Assembly: GCA_963754645.1 (NCBI GenBank)
Contig: CAVWGP010000011.1
Span: 372,001 to 436,000, forward strand
Source: CAVWGP01 sp963754645
Lineage (GTDB): Bacteria; Pseudomonadota; Alphaproteobacteria; Bin65
DNA: 64,000 nt
Direction of reading: 5' to 3'
A model generated the notes under the pieces. That model saw only the letters and a program-made list of their open reading frames with translations. It was not told the origin of the DNA and did no database searches. Numbering within the stretch: position 1 is the first letter of the stretch; every line of letters starts with the position of its first letter. Made by a program: the position numbers and the translations under genes. Below are positions 8,694-17,524 of the stretch, piece after piece.

Positions 8694-10038
8694 ATGATCG
8701 GCCGGGATAAAGGCGGCGCGGCAAGCGCCGGTGATTTTGCCAGATCGCGCAATCGAAGCACGCAGCTTCTCGATGAGAACGGCGAGCGGCTGTTCCGCCG
8801 CGGCGAACGGCGCACGCCGCGGGTTCTGATCTACAGCCACGACACCTTCGGCCTCGGCCATCTGCGCCGCTGCCGCGACGATCGCGCATGCCCTGGTCGA
8901 GCAGGACGAGGGCATGTCGGTCCTGATCCTGTCGGGCTCGCCGATCATCGGCAGCTTCGATTTCCGCAGCCGGGTGGATTTCGTGCGCGTGCCCGGCGTC
9001 ATCAAGCTGCGCAACGGCGAATACACCTCGCTCAACCTCAGATCGACGCTCGAGCAGACGCTTGGCGATGCGCGCCTCGATCATCCGCCACACGGCCGAG
9101 ATCTTCGAGCCCGATCTGTTCATCGTCGACAAGGAGCCGCTCGGCCTGCGCGGCGAAGTCGCGGAAACGCTTGAGCCTGCTGAAGCGCAGCGGCACGCCG
9201 CTGGTGCTGGGCCTGCGCGACGTGATGGACGAGCCGGAGCTGCTGGCGCCCGAGTGGGAGCGCAAGAACGTGGTGCCGGCGCTGTCGCGATCTCTACGAC
9301 GACATCTGGATCTACGGCCTGCCGCAGATCTGCGAGCCGCTGAAGGGCATCGAGCTGCCCGAGTCGGTGCGGCGCAAGATGACCTATACCGGCTACCTCC
9401 AGCGCAGCCTGCCGACCAAGGTTCCGCCGATCCGCCGACCTCGAAGATTCGACGAAGAGCCGTTCCTGCTGGTGACGCCGGGCGGCGGCGGCGACGGCGA
9501 GGCGCTGGTCGATTGGGTGCTGCGCGCCTATGAGTTCGATCGCCGATCTGCCCTAGCCGGCGCATGCATCGTGCTCGGCCCGTTCATGCCGCCCGAACGC
9601 CAGGCCGAGTTCATGGCAGCGCGCCGAGCGCCTGACGCAACGTCGAGGCGATCACCTTCGCAGCGCACATGGAAAGCGCTGATGGCGCGCGCCGTCCGGC
9701 GTCGTCGCCATGGGCGGCTACAATACGTTCTGCGAGATCCTGTCCTTCGACAAGCGCGCGATCATCGTGCCGCGCACCGAGCCGCGGCTGGAGCAGTAAT
9801 CCGCGCGGCGCGGGCGCAGCAGATGGGCCTGCTCAGCATGCTCGTCGACGACGGCAAGCGCGAGGCCAAGATCATGGCGACGGCGCTGCGCCAGCTGCCG
9901 CAGCAGCGCGTGCCGTCCTAGGTCGTGGTGCCCGGCCTGCTCGACGGCCTGGCCAATGTCGGCGCGCCTGGTGCGCAACACGCTGTGCCGAGACCGCGCA
10001 GCCGCTGGTCGCTGTCGCTCGCGTCGGCGCTGCGCTAG
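8694..10038 (+). pseudogene. COG4671-type (MurG-like) glycosyltransferase, many frame changes
   Basis: Start ATG 8694 with GGGAG upstream. The pieces read in order as one COG4671 glycosyltransferase: VLIYSHDTFGLGHLRRC (frame of 8694), then MSVLILSGSPIIGSFDF (frame of 8914), AMRASIIRHTAEIFEPDLF (frame of 9062), LLKRSGTPLVLGLRDVMDEP, then RKMTYTGYLQRSLP, FLLVTPGGGGDGEAL, VVAMGGYNTFCEILSFD and QQMGLLSMLVDDGKREAK. At least seven frame changes occur, several reconstructable as single inserted bases (near 8880, 9055, 9172, 9285), plus in-frame stops near 9798 and 9919. Conserved motifs are intact between lesions, so either the gene decayed very recently or the consensus is poor here. A complete paralogue lies at 13080-14246. 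Confidence 0.75.
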
Positions 10039-10076
10039 ACGGCGCCGCCTTCGCGCCGCTGGCATGCCCTGGCCGG

Positions 10077-11307
10077 ATGCGCGTCGCCTTCGTCCTCAAG
10101 GGCTATCCGCGCCTGTCCGAAACCTTCATCGCCCAGGAAATCCGCGCGCTGGAGCGGCGCGGCTTGGCGATCGAGATCGTGGTCGCTGCGCCGGCCGACC
10201 GACGGCAAGCGCCATCCGGTGCACGACGAGATCGTGGCGCCGGTCCGCTATCTGCCGGAATATCTGCACGACGAGCCGCTGCGCGTATGGCGGGCGTGGC
10301 GGCGCGCGCGGCGCCTGCCCGGCTATCGCGCGGCGCGGCGTGATTGGCTCGCCGATCTCGGCGCGACCGGACGCCCAACCGCATCCGCCGCTTCGGCCAG
10401 GCGCTGGTGCTGGCCGCGGAACTGCCGGCGGGCGTGCGCCATCTGCACGCGCATTTCCTGCATACGCCGGCCTCGGTCGCGCGCTACGCCGCCGTGATGC
10501 GCGGCCTCGCCTGGAGCGTTTCGGCGCATGCCAAGGATATCTGGACCACGCCCGATTGGGAGCTCGGCGAAAAGCTCGCCGACGCCGCCTGGGCCGTGAC
10601 CTGCACGCGCGCCGGCGTGGAACAGCTGAGTGCCGTGGCGCCACGGCCGGACGCGGTCGCGCTGTGCTATCACGGCCTCGATCTCGCGCGCTTCCCGCCG
10701 CCGGCGGACGAACGGCCGCCGCGCGACGGCGCGACCGCGGCCGATCCGGTGCGTCATTCTGTCCGTCGGCCGCGCGGTGCCGAAAAAGGGCATCGACACG
10801 GTGCTGGCCGCGCTCGCCTTGCTGCCGCCGGAGCTGGCGTGGCGCTTCGATCATATCGGCGGCGGCGACGGCCTCGCCGCGCTCAAGAAGCGCGCCGCCG
10901 CGCTCGGACTGGCCGAGCGCATCGCATGGCGCGGCGGACAGGCGCAAGCCGCCGTGCTCGACGCCTACCGCCGCGCCGATCTGTTCGTGCTGGCGAGCCG
11001 GGTCGACGAATCCGGCGACCGCGACGGCCTGCCCAATGTGCTGATGGAGGCGCTGAGCCAGGGCCTCGCCTGCGTCACCACCGATGCCGGCGCGATCGGC
11101 GAGCTTGTCGAGCATGGCCGCAGCGGCCTGATCGTGCGGCCCGGCGACGCCGCGTCGTTGGCGGCCGCGATGAGCGCGCTGATCCGCGATCCGGCCCGCC
11201 GGCGCGCGTTGGGCGATGCCGGCTTGGCGCGCGTCGCCAAGGATTTCGCCCATGACCGCGTCATCGCCGGGCTCGCCGCCAAGTTCGGCCTGTTCGGCAA
11301 GCCTTAG
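10077..11307 (+). CDS. Glycosyltransferase family 4 protein, three frame changes
   Basis: A GT4-type colanic-acid/polysaccharide glycosyltransferase. It starts at ATG 10077 (MRVAFVLKGYPRLSETFIAQEI, the usual GT4 start) and ends at 11307. Frame changes near 10200, 10370 and 10750 split it; read through, the motifs are HLHAHFLHTPASVARYAA, SAHAKDIW, VILSVGRAVPKKGIDTVL, HIGGGDG, FVLASRVDESGDRDGLPNVLMEAL (the E-x7-E-like acceptor region) and GLIVRPGDAASLAAAM. The first lesion looks like a small insertion within CCGACCGACGG. It lies 38 bp after the broken COG4671 gene and 4 bp before the next glycosyltransferase, in the glycan operon. Probably functional in the real genome if the frame changes are base-calling errors. 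Confidence 0.78.
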
Positions 11308-11311
11308 CGCC

Positions 11312-12469
11312 ATGCGCATCGCCTTTTACGCGCCGCTCAAGGCGCCCGATCATCCGGTGGTGTCGGGCGACCGGCAGATCGCGCGGCTGCTGCTGCGGGC
11401 GCTGCGCCTTGCCGGTCACGATGTGCGCATCGTCTCGCGCTGGCGCAGCTATCGCGCTACGGGCAACCCGGCGCGCCAAACACGGCAGCGCCGGCGCGGC
11501 GGCGCCATCGCGGCGCGCTTGTTGAGCCGGAGTTTCCGGCGCTGGAAGCCGCAGCTTTGGTTCACCTACCATCTCTATCACAAGGCGCCGGATTGGCTCG
11601 GCCCGCCCGTGTCCGCCGCGCTCGGCATTCCCTATGCGCTGGCCGAAGTTTCGTTCGCGCCCAAGCGCGCGACCGGGCCATGGGCCACGGGCCACGCGGC
11701 CGTGGCGGACGCGATCGGCGCCGCCGACACGATCTTTTTTCTCAACCCGATCGATCGGGAATGCGTCGTGCCGTTGCTGCGGCGCGGGGCGCGGGCGGCG
11801 GGGTTGCGGCCCTTTCTCGACAGCGCCGGCTTCCGCCGCGCCGCCGGCCGGCGCGAACGCCATCGCGCCAGCCTGGCGCGCGCGCACCGCATCGAAGCCG
11901 AAGAACCCTGGCTGCTCGCCGTCGGCATGATGCGGCCGGGCGACAAGCTCGCCTCCTACCGGCAACTGGCCGCGGCACTCACCCATCTCAAGACGAAGCG
12001 CTGGCGCCTGCTCATTGCCGGCGGCGGACCGGCGCAAGCCGAGGTGCGGCGCGCCTTCGCCGGCTTCAAGGGCCGCGTGCATTGGCTCGGCGCCTTGAGC
12101 GCGGCGCAATTGGCGCCGGTTTATGCCGCGTCGGATCTTCTGGTGTGGCCGGCCGTCAACGAGGCGATCGGCCTTGCCGTTCTCGAAGCGCAAGCCGCCG
12201 GGCTGCCCGCCGTGGTCGGCCGCGCCGGCGCGCTCGATGGCATCGTCGCCGACGGCAAGACCGGCGTTCTCGTGGCGCCCGGCGACACGCGCGCTTTCGC
12301 CGCCGCGATTGCCGGCCTGCTGGCCGATGCGGGCCGCCGCCGCGCCTTCGGCAAGGCCGCGCTGGCCAAGACACGGCGCTTGCACGATCTCGCCGCCGCG
12401 GCCAAAACTCTCGACCGGGAACTGCGCGCCGCGTTGCGGCGCTTCGCGCGGAGGCGCGTTCGGCGATGA
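11312..12469 (+). CDS. Glycosyltransferase family 4 protein
   Basis: 385-aa GT-B glycosyltransferase. The N-terminal domain starts MRIAFYAPLKAPDHPVVSGDR, and the C-terminal GT4 domain has LLAVGMMRPGDKLASY, LLIAGGGPAQAEVRRAF, VHWLGALSAAQLAPVYAASD, and the nucleotide-sugar-binding segment VNEAIGLAVLEAQAAGLPAVV (E-x7-E pattern, about residues 286-306). The middle contains FTYHLYHKAPDWLGPPVSAALGIPYALAEVSFAPKR-type text common to this alphaproteobacterial cluster. ATG 11312; its last bases overlap the start of the phosphatase gene (ATGA at 12466). Donor and acceptor cannot be inferred. Confidence 0.85.
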   Translation: MRIAFYAPLKAPDHPVVSGDRQIARLLLRALRLAGHDVRIVSRWRSYRATGNPARQTRQRRRGGAIAARLLSRSFRRWKPQLWFTYHLYHKAPDWLGPPVSAALGIPYALAEVSFAPKRATGPWATGHAAVADAIGAADTIFFLNPIDRECVVPLLRRGARAAGLRPFLDSAGFRRAAGRRERHRASLARAHRIEAEEPWLLAVGMMRPGDKLASYRQLAAALTHLKTKRWRLLIAGGGPAQAEVRRAFAGFKGRVHWLGALSAAQLAPVYAASDLLVWPAVNEAIGLAVLEAQAAGLPAVVGRAGALDGIVADGKTGVLVAPGDTRAFAAAIAGLLADAGRRRAFGKAALAKTRRLHDLAAAAKTLDRELRAALRRFARRRVRR

Positions 12470-13083
12470 GCGCCATTGTCTTCATCCGGCACGGGCCGAC
12501 CGAATGGAATCAGCGCGGCTTGATCCAGGGCCAGAGCGATATTCCGCTTTCGCCCGGCGGCCGCGACGAAGTGCGCGGCTGGTCGGTGCCGGCCGATTTT
12601 GCCGCGTTCGATTGGTATGCGAGCCCGCTCGCCCGGGCCCGCGAAACCGCGGAGCTGCTGGGCGCCAAGGATTTGCGTCCCGAGCCGCGCCTGATGGAAG
12701 CGCATTGGGGCGAATGGGAGGGCTGGTCGCTGGAGCAGCTTCGCGCCAGCATCGGCGACGTGTTCAGCGCCATGGAGGCGCGCGGATTGGACCTCCTGCC
12801 GCCGGGCGGCGAATCGCCGCGCATGGTGCGGGCGCGGCTCGGCGCCTGGCTGGCCGAGATCGCCGCCTGGCAACGGCCGGCCGTCGCCGTGTGCCATGCC
12901 GGCGTGCTGCGCGCCGCCTATTCGCTGGCAACAGGCTGGGAGTTTCGCGACAAGCCGCCGCTCGCCCGGGTCCACGGCGTCGCCCATCGCTACGAACTCA
13001 CGCCCGGCGGCGCGCTCGCGGTGCAAGAACTCAATATTCCGCTCGCGCAGGGGCGCGCCGCGCCGGGCGGCGGCGCGTCATGA
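12466..13083 (+). CDS. Histidine phosphatase family protein (phosphoglycerate-mutase-like)
   Basis: 205-aa protein of the branch-1 histidine phosphatase superfamily. The catalytic RHG motif is IRHGPTEWN (residues 7-15), the second Arg lies in YASPLARARETAELL (about 51), the acid in MEAHWGEWEG (about 80), and the second His in AVCHAGVLRA (about 145). Start and stop overlap both neighbours by ATGA (12466 and 13080), so it is embedded in the glycan operon and probably dephosphorylates a sugar-phosphate or lipid-linked intermediate there; that role is inference from position. Confidence 0.9.
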   Translation: MSAIVFIRHGPTEWNQRGLIQGQSDIPLSPGGRDEVRGWSVPADFAAFDWYASPLARARETAELLGAKDLRPEPRLMEAHWGEWEGWSLEQLRASIGDVFSAMEARGLDLLPPGGESPRMVRARLGAWLAEIAAWQRPAVAVCHAGVLRAAYSLATGWEFRDKPPLARVHGVAHRYELTPGGALAVQELNIPLAQGRAAPGGGAS

Positions 13084-14246
13084 GCGATCGGCGCCGCCTA
13101 TTCATTTGGGTCCAGCATTTGCTCGGCATCGGCCACCTGATGCGCGCCGCGCACATCGCGCGCCACATGGCCGGCGCGGGCTGGACTGTCACTCTGGCGA
13201 GCGGCGGCGCGCCGGTGGCGCTGGCCGATCTTGGCGGCGTGCGGTTTTGCCAATTGCCGCCGGTGAAAAGCGCCGATGCCGGTTTCTTGACCTTGGTCGA
13301 TAGCGCCGGCCGGGCGCTGGACGATGAATTTCACGCCGCCCGCGCCCGGCAATTGCTGGCGGAATTTCGCGCCGCCGATCCCGATATTCTGCTCACCGAG
13401 CATTTTCCCTTCGGCCGGTCGCAACTGCGCCTCGAACTCGACGCGCTGTTGGCCGCCGCCCAGCGCCGCGCGCCGCGCCCGGCGATCGTCGCTTCGGTGC
13501 GCGACATTTTGGTGCGGCGCAAGCCGGCGCGCGAAGCCGAAACCGCCGCCCTGGTCGCGCGCCTGTTCGATGCCGTTCTCGTGCATGGCGACCGCGCGCT
13601 GGCGGCGCTCGACGCCAGCTTCGGCCCGGCCGGCGCGATCGCGGACAAGCTGATCTACACCGGCTATATCGGCGCCGTTCGGACCGTGCCGGAGCCGCCC
13701 GGCGACGACGGCAAGGACGAGATCGTGGTTTCGGCCGGCGGCGGCGCTGTCGGCGATGCGTTGATCGCCGCCACTTTCGGCGCCGCCGCGACGCTGCGGC
13801 CGGCGCGGCGCTGGCGCGTCTTGATCGGCGCCAATGCCGGCGCTTCGGCCGTGCAACGCCTGATCGCCGAGGCGCCCGCCGGCGTCATCGTCGAGCGGGC
13901 GCGGCCGGATTTTCGCGGCTTGCTGCGCCGCGCCGCGCTTTCGGTGTCGCAAGCCGGCTACAACACGGTTGTCGATGTGCTCGCCGCCAAAGTGCCCGCC
14001 GTGTTCGTGCCGTTCGCGGCGGGCCGCGAAACCGAGCAGAGCCTGCGCGCGGCACGTCTGGCCGAACGCGGCTTGGCGCGCGTCGTCGACGAAACGGCGC
14101 TCACGCCGGCAACATTGGCCGAAGCGGCGGCGGCGAGCATCGCGGCGCCGCGCCAAAATGCCGCGATCGCGCTCGACGGCGAGGCCGCGACCGCCGCCGC
14201 GCTCGACCGGCTATTCGAACGCAACAAGCAGCGGCGCGCGTCATGA
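13080..14246 (+). CDS. COG4671-type (MurG-like) glycosyltransferase, intact
   Basis: 388-aa predicted glycosyltransferase with a MurG-like fold: VQHLLGIGHLMRAAHIARHM at the start (glycine loop after beta-1), LTEHFPFGRSQLRLEL, VASVRDILVRRK, IYTGYIG linking the domains, IVVSAGGGAVGDALI (donor-side glycine loop), then LSVSQAGYNTVVDVLAAKVPAVFVPF, the conserved donor-binding region. It is the intact counterpart of the broken gene at 8694-10038 (compare AMGGYNTFCEIL with QAGYNTVVDVL). Start overlaps the phosphatase stop; stop overlaps the deacetylase start (ATGA at 14243). Sugar specificity unknown. Confidence 0.87.
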   Translation: MSDRRRLFIWVQHLLGIGHLMRAAHIARHMAGAGWTVTLASGGAPVALADLGGVRFCQLPPVKSADAGFLTLVDSAGRALDDEFHAARARQLLAEFRAADPDILLTEHFPFGRSQLRLELDALLAAAQRRAPRPAIVASVRDILVRRKPAREAETAALVARLFDAVLVHGDRALAALDASFGPAGAIADKLIYTGYIGAVRTVPEPPGDDGKDEIVVSAGGGAVGDALIAATFGAAATLRPARRWRVLIGANAGASAVQRLIAEAPAGVIVERARPDFRGLLRRAALSVSQAGYNTVVDVLAAKVPAVFVPFAAGRETEQSLRAARLAERGLARVVDETALTPATLAEAAAASIAAPRQNAAIALDGEAATAAALDRLFERNKQRRAS

Positions 14247-15040
14247 ACGAGGGCGAAGCCTGGGCGCGGCTCGATGCCGAACTCGATGCCTGGTCCGGCG
14301 CGGGACGAAAAGCCACGCTGTGGTGGCGCGACGACGATGCCGGCGCGCTCACCCCGGCCTTGAACGGCCTGTTCGCCCTGGCGGACCGCCATCGCCTGCC
14401 CTTGATCCTCGCCACCGTGCCGGCCTGGGCAACGAAGGACATGGCCGCGGCGGCGCTGGCGCATGAAACCGTCGATGTCGTTCAGCACGGCTATGCCCAC
14501 GCCAATCACGCGCCCTTGGGCGAGCGCAAGGCCGAGCTTGGCGCGGAGCGGCCAAGCGCCATCGTCGTCGCCGAGCTGGCCGAAGGCTGGCAGCGGCTCG
14601 AAACCTTGTTCGGGGACCGGTTCTTTCCGGCGCTGGTGCCGCCCTGGAACCGCATGGCGCCCAGCTTGCCGCCCTTCATCGCGGAATTGCGCTATAAGGG
14701 CGTGTCGCAATTCGGACCGCGCGGCCGGCGCGAGCCGGTGCGCGGCCTAACCCAGAGCAACACCCACGTGGACATTGTGCATTGGAAATCGACGCCGCCG
14801 CGATTTGCCGGAGCGGCCAAGCTGATCGACGAGTTCGTGCTCCATCTGGCGGCGCGGCGGCGCGGCGAGGCCGACGCCGCGGAGCCGACCGGATTGCTGA
14901 CCCATCATGCCGCGCATGACGCGGCGTGCTGGACGTTTCTCGAAGCCTTGCTGACCCGGCTGGCGCGCCATCGGGCGATCGAGTGGCACGGTGCCGCCGC
15001 CGTGTTTGGCGCGGCCGCGGCGCCGGGACTCCGGCCATGA
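14243..15040 (+). CDS. Polysaccharide deacetylase family protein
   Basis: 265-aa protein of the carbohydrate esterase 4-like group. The catalytic metal motifs are visible: TLWWRDDDAG (residues about 35-44, the Asp-Asp pair) and VVQHGYAHANHAP (about 78-90, the His-x3-His metal ligands). PALVPPWNRM carries the usual Arg/Trp patch. No signal peptide, so it probably acts in the cytoplasm on a lipid-linked or nucleotide-linked sugar made by the surrounding glycosyltransferases. Overlaps both neighbours (ATGA at 14243 and 15037). Confidence 0.87.
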   Translation: MNEGEAWARLDAELDAWSGAGRKATLWWRDDDAGALTPALNGLFALADRHRLPLILATVPAWATKDMAAAALAHETVDVVQHGYAHANHAPLGERKAELGAERPSAIVVAELAEGWQRLETLFGDRFFPALVPPWNRMAPSLPPFIAELRYKGVSQFGPRGRREPVRGLTQSNTHVDIVHWKSTPPRFAGAAKLIDEFVLHLAARRRGEADAAEPTGLLTHHAAHDAACWTFLEALLTRLARHRAIEWHGAAAVFGAAAAPGLRP

Positions 15041-15588
15041 GCCGACACCGCTACGACTGGCGCGCGCTGCGCGGCGACTATGCCCGCGCCGCCATCGGCT
15101 TCGGCATTTCCGGCGCCGCGCTGTGGGTTTCCGAATTCGGCGGCTTCACCGGCTGGCTGTTCGGCATTTCGGCGGCCATTTTCGGTGCTTTCGGCATTCG
15201 GACGCTTCTCAGAAGCGTGACGAATTATGAATTGACCGAGGACCGCCTGACGCGGTCTTATGCGCTGGGATTCGGGCGGGTTCAGCGTGCCCTGGAGTTG
15301 CAGAGCTTGAGGAGGCTCTCGCTCCGGTTCTTTCCCGCCAAGCGCGACCGTTCGGAAGGCTGGATGGAAGCGACCTTGGCGGGCAACGGGGCACGCATGA
15401 AATTCGATTCGACCCTGGGCGGTTTCGAAGCGGTCATCCGCGCGGCGGCGGCGCAAGCCAAGGCGCGCAAGCTTGATCTCAACGACGCAACCCGGAGCAA
15501 TCTCGCGGCGCTCGGCATCGTGATCGAGCAGGCGGGATCGCAAGGCGGGGCACAATCGGCCAATTCGGCGAATTCGGCCGAAGGGTAA
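15037..15588 (+). CDS. Small membrane protein with PH-like beta domain, unknown function
   Basis: 183-aa protein. Two short hydrophobic segments near the N-terminus (AAIGFGISGAALWV and GWLFGISAAIFGAFGI, residues about 19-60) are followed by a beta-rich region with TNYELTEDRLTRSYAL and LRRLSLRFFP, the pattern of bacterial PH/YcxB-like domains anchored in the inner membrane, then an Ala-rich helix. The start ATG 15037 overlaps the deacetylase stop, so it is the last gene of the glycan operon. I do not recognise a specific function. Confidence 0.7.
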   Translation: MSRHRYDWRALRGDYARAAIGFGISGAALWVSEFGGFTGWLFGISAAIFGAFGIRTLLRSVTNYELTEDRLTRSYALGFGRVQRALELQSLRRLSLRFFPAKRDRSEGWMEATLAGNGARMKFDSTLGGFEAVIRAAAAQAKARKLDLNDATRSNLAALGIVIEQAGSQGGAQSANSANSAEG

Positions 15589-15634
15589 TTTGTTGAGTCA
15601 AGCTTGCCGCCGTGGATGAACAGCAATTGAAGCC

Positions 15635-17524
15635 ATGACCGACCTCCTCACCGTCCGCGATCTCAAGATCGATTTCCGCGTTCATGGCGGCGTGGTGCGC
15701 GCCGTGCGCGGCGTGTCGTTCCGCGTGCCGGTGGGCGGCAGCGTGGCGCTGGTCGGCGAATCGGGGTCAGGCAAAACGGTGGTATCCCAGGCGATCATGG
15801 GCTTGCTGCCCGAAATCGCCGATGTCGGCGGCGAGATCGTGTTCGCCGATCCGGCGAAGGACGGCGCGGTTACCGACATCGTCAAGCTGGCGCGCGACAG
15901 CCGCGAGATGCGCGCCATCCGCGGCGGCCGCATTTCGATCATCTTCCAGGAACCGATGACGTCGCTTTCGCCGCTGCACACCGTGGGCGACCAGATCGGC
16001 GAAGCGTTGCGCCTGCATCGCAGGGCGAGCGCCAAGGAAGCGGCCGAGCTTGTCGAGGCCATGCTGCGTCTTGTCGGCTTCCCCGATCCCAAGCGCGGGC
16101 TCAGCACTTATCCGTTCGAGCTTTCGGGCGGGCTGCGCCAACGCGCGATGATCGCGATGGCGCTGGTCTGCCGCCCGGCGCTGCTGATCGCCGACGAGCC
16201 GACCACGGCGCTCGACGTGACGATCCAGGCGCAGATCTTGAAGCTCATCAAGGATCTTCAGGCGGAGCTCGGCATGGCGGTTCTGCTCATCACCCACGAT
16301 CTCGGCGTCGTCGCCAACATGGCCAAGGAAGTCGTCGTCATGTATCAAGGCGAGGTCATGGAATCGGGCGCGATCGAGGACATCTACAAAAATCCCGAGC
16401 ACGCCTATCTCAAGGCGCTGATGCGCGCCGTGCCGCGCTTCAACATGGCGCCGGGCGAGCGCCTGGTGCCGCTGCGCGAGATCACGGTCGAAACCAGCCA
16501 TCTGATGGCGCCGCGGCGGGAGGCGGTTGCCGCCGGCGGCACCATGGACGCGCGGCCGCTGCTCGACGTGCGAAAAATTTCGAAAACCTTCCATATCCGG
16601 AAATCGGGCTGGTTCGGCGGCGTCAACGCCGCGATTCACGCGGTGCGCGACGTGAGCTTCGCGATCAAGCGCGGCGAGTGCGTGGGCCTGGTCGGCGAAT
16701 CGGGCTGCGGCAAGACGACGCTCAGCAAGATATTGATGCGCGCGATGCCGCCGGATCGAGGCAGCATCGAATATAACGACGGCGGCAAAACCACCGACGT
16801 GCTGGCGCTGAAAGGGCACGACCTCATCGCGTTCCGGCGCCGCATGCAATTCATCTTCCAGGATCCCTTCGGCTCGCTCAATCCGCGCATGACGGTGTTC
16901 GATCTCATCGGCGAGCCGCTCAAGATTCACGATATCGGCGACGCCCGGCACCGCTCCGAAATGGTGCAGGAATTGCTGCGCCTGGTCGGCCTCGATCCGC
17001 GTTTCCTCAATCGCTATCCGCACTCGTTCTCGGGCGGCCAGCGCCAGCGCCTCGGCATCGCGCGCGCCTTGGCGCTCAAGCCCGAAATCCTGTTGTGCGA
17101 CGAGCCGGTTTCGGCGCTCGACGTTTCGGTGCAAGCGCAGGTCTTGAATCTGCTCAAGGATCTGCAGGCCAAGCTCGGCCTCACCTATCTCTTCGTGTCG
17201 CACAATCTCGCCGTCGTCGATTACATGGCGGACCGCATCGCGGTGATGTGCGCGGGCCGGCTTGTCGAGGTGGCGCCGCGCGCGCTGTTGTTCAAGGCGC
17301 CGCAGCATCCCTACACCAAGGCGCTGCTCGCTGCCGTGCCCGAACCCGATCCCGGCCGCCGGCTCGATCTCACCGCGCTGATGGAAGGCAAGGCGTCGCA
17401 GCCCGCGGCGTGGCCCGAGCCCTTCACCTGCGACGCCGCCGGCGACGATGCGCTGCAGGATATCGGCGGCGGCCATTTCGTGCGCGCCCGCCGCCAAGCC
17501 GCGCTGGGAGCGCTCGCCGCATGA
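15635..17524 (+). CDS. Oligopeptide-type ABC importer, fused dual ATPase
   Basis: 629-aa protein with two complete ATPase domains, as in GsiA/YejF-type proteins. Domain 1: Walker A GESGSGKT (residues about 46-53), signature LSGGLRQRAMIA (note GLRQ for GQQQ), Walker B LLIADEPTTALD, H-loop ITHD. Domain 2: Walker A GESGCGKT (about 352), signature FSGGQRQR, Walker B LLCDEPVSALD, H-loop VSHN. The oligopeptide-family C-terminal region HPYTKALLAAVPEPDP is present, with its typical zinc-less peptide-transport ending. First of four tightly packed genes (ATPase, binding protein, two permeases), overlapping the next by ATGA at 17521. Confidence 0.93.
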   Translation: MTDLLTVRDLKIDFRVHGGVVRAVRGVSFRVPVGGSVALVGESGSGKTVVSQAIMGLLPEIADVGGEIVFADPAKDGAVTDIVKLARDSREMRAIRGGRISIIFQEPMTSLSPLHTVGDQIGEALRLHRRASAKEAAELVEAMLRLVGFPDPKRGLSTYPFELSGGLRQRAMIAMALVCRPALLIADEPTTALDVTIQAQILKLIKDLQAELGMAVLLITHDLGVVANMAKEVVVMYQGEVMESGAIEDIYKNPEHAYLKALMRAVPRFNMAPGERLVPLREITVETSHLMAPRREAVAAGGTMDARPLLDVRKISKTFHIRKSGWFGGVNAAIHAVRDVSFAIKRGECVGLVGESGCGKTTLSKILMRAMPPDRGSIEYNDGGKTTDVLALKGHDLIAFRRRMQFIFQDPFGSLNPRMTVFDLIGEPLKIHDIGDARHRSEMVQELLRLVGLDPRFLNRYPHSFSGGQRQRLGIARALALKPEILLCDEPVSALDVSVQAQVLNLLKDLQAKLGLTYLFVSHNLAVVDYMADRIAVMCAGRLVEVAPRALLFKAPQHPYTKALLAAVPEPDPGRRLDLTALMEGKASQPAAWPEPFTCDAAGDDALQDIGGGHFVRARRQAALGALAA

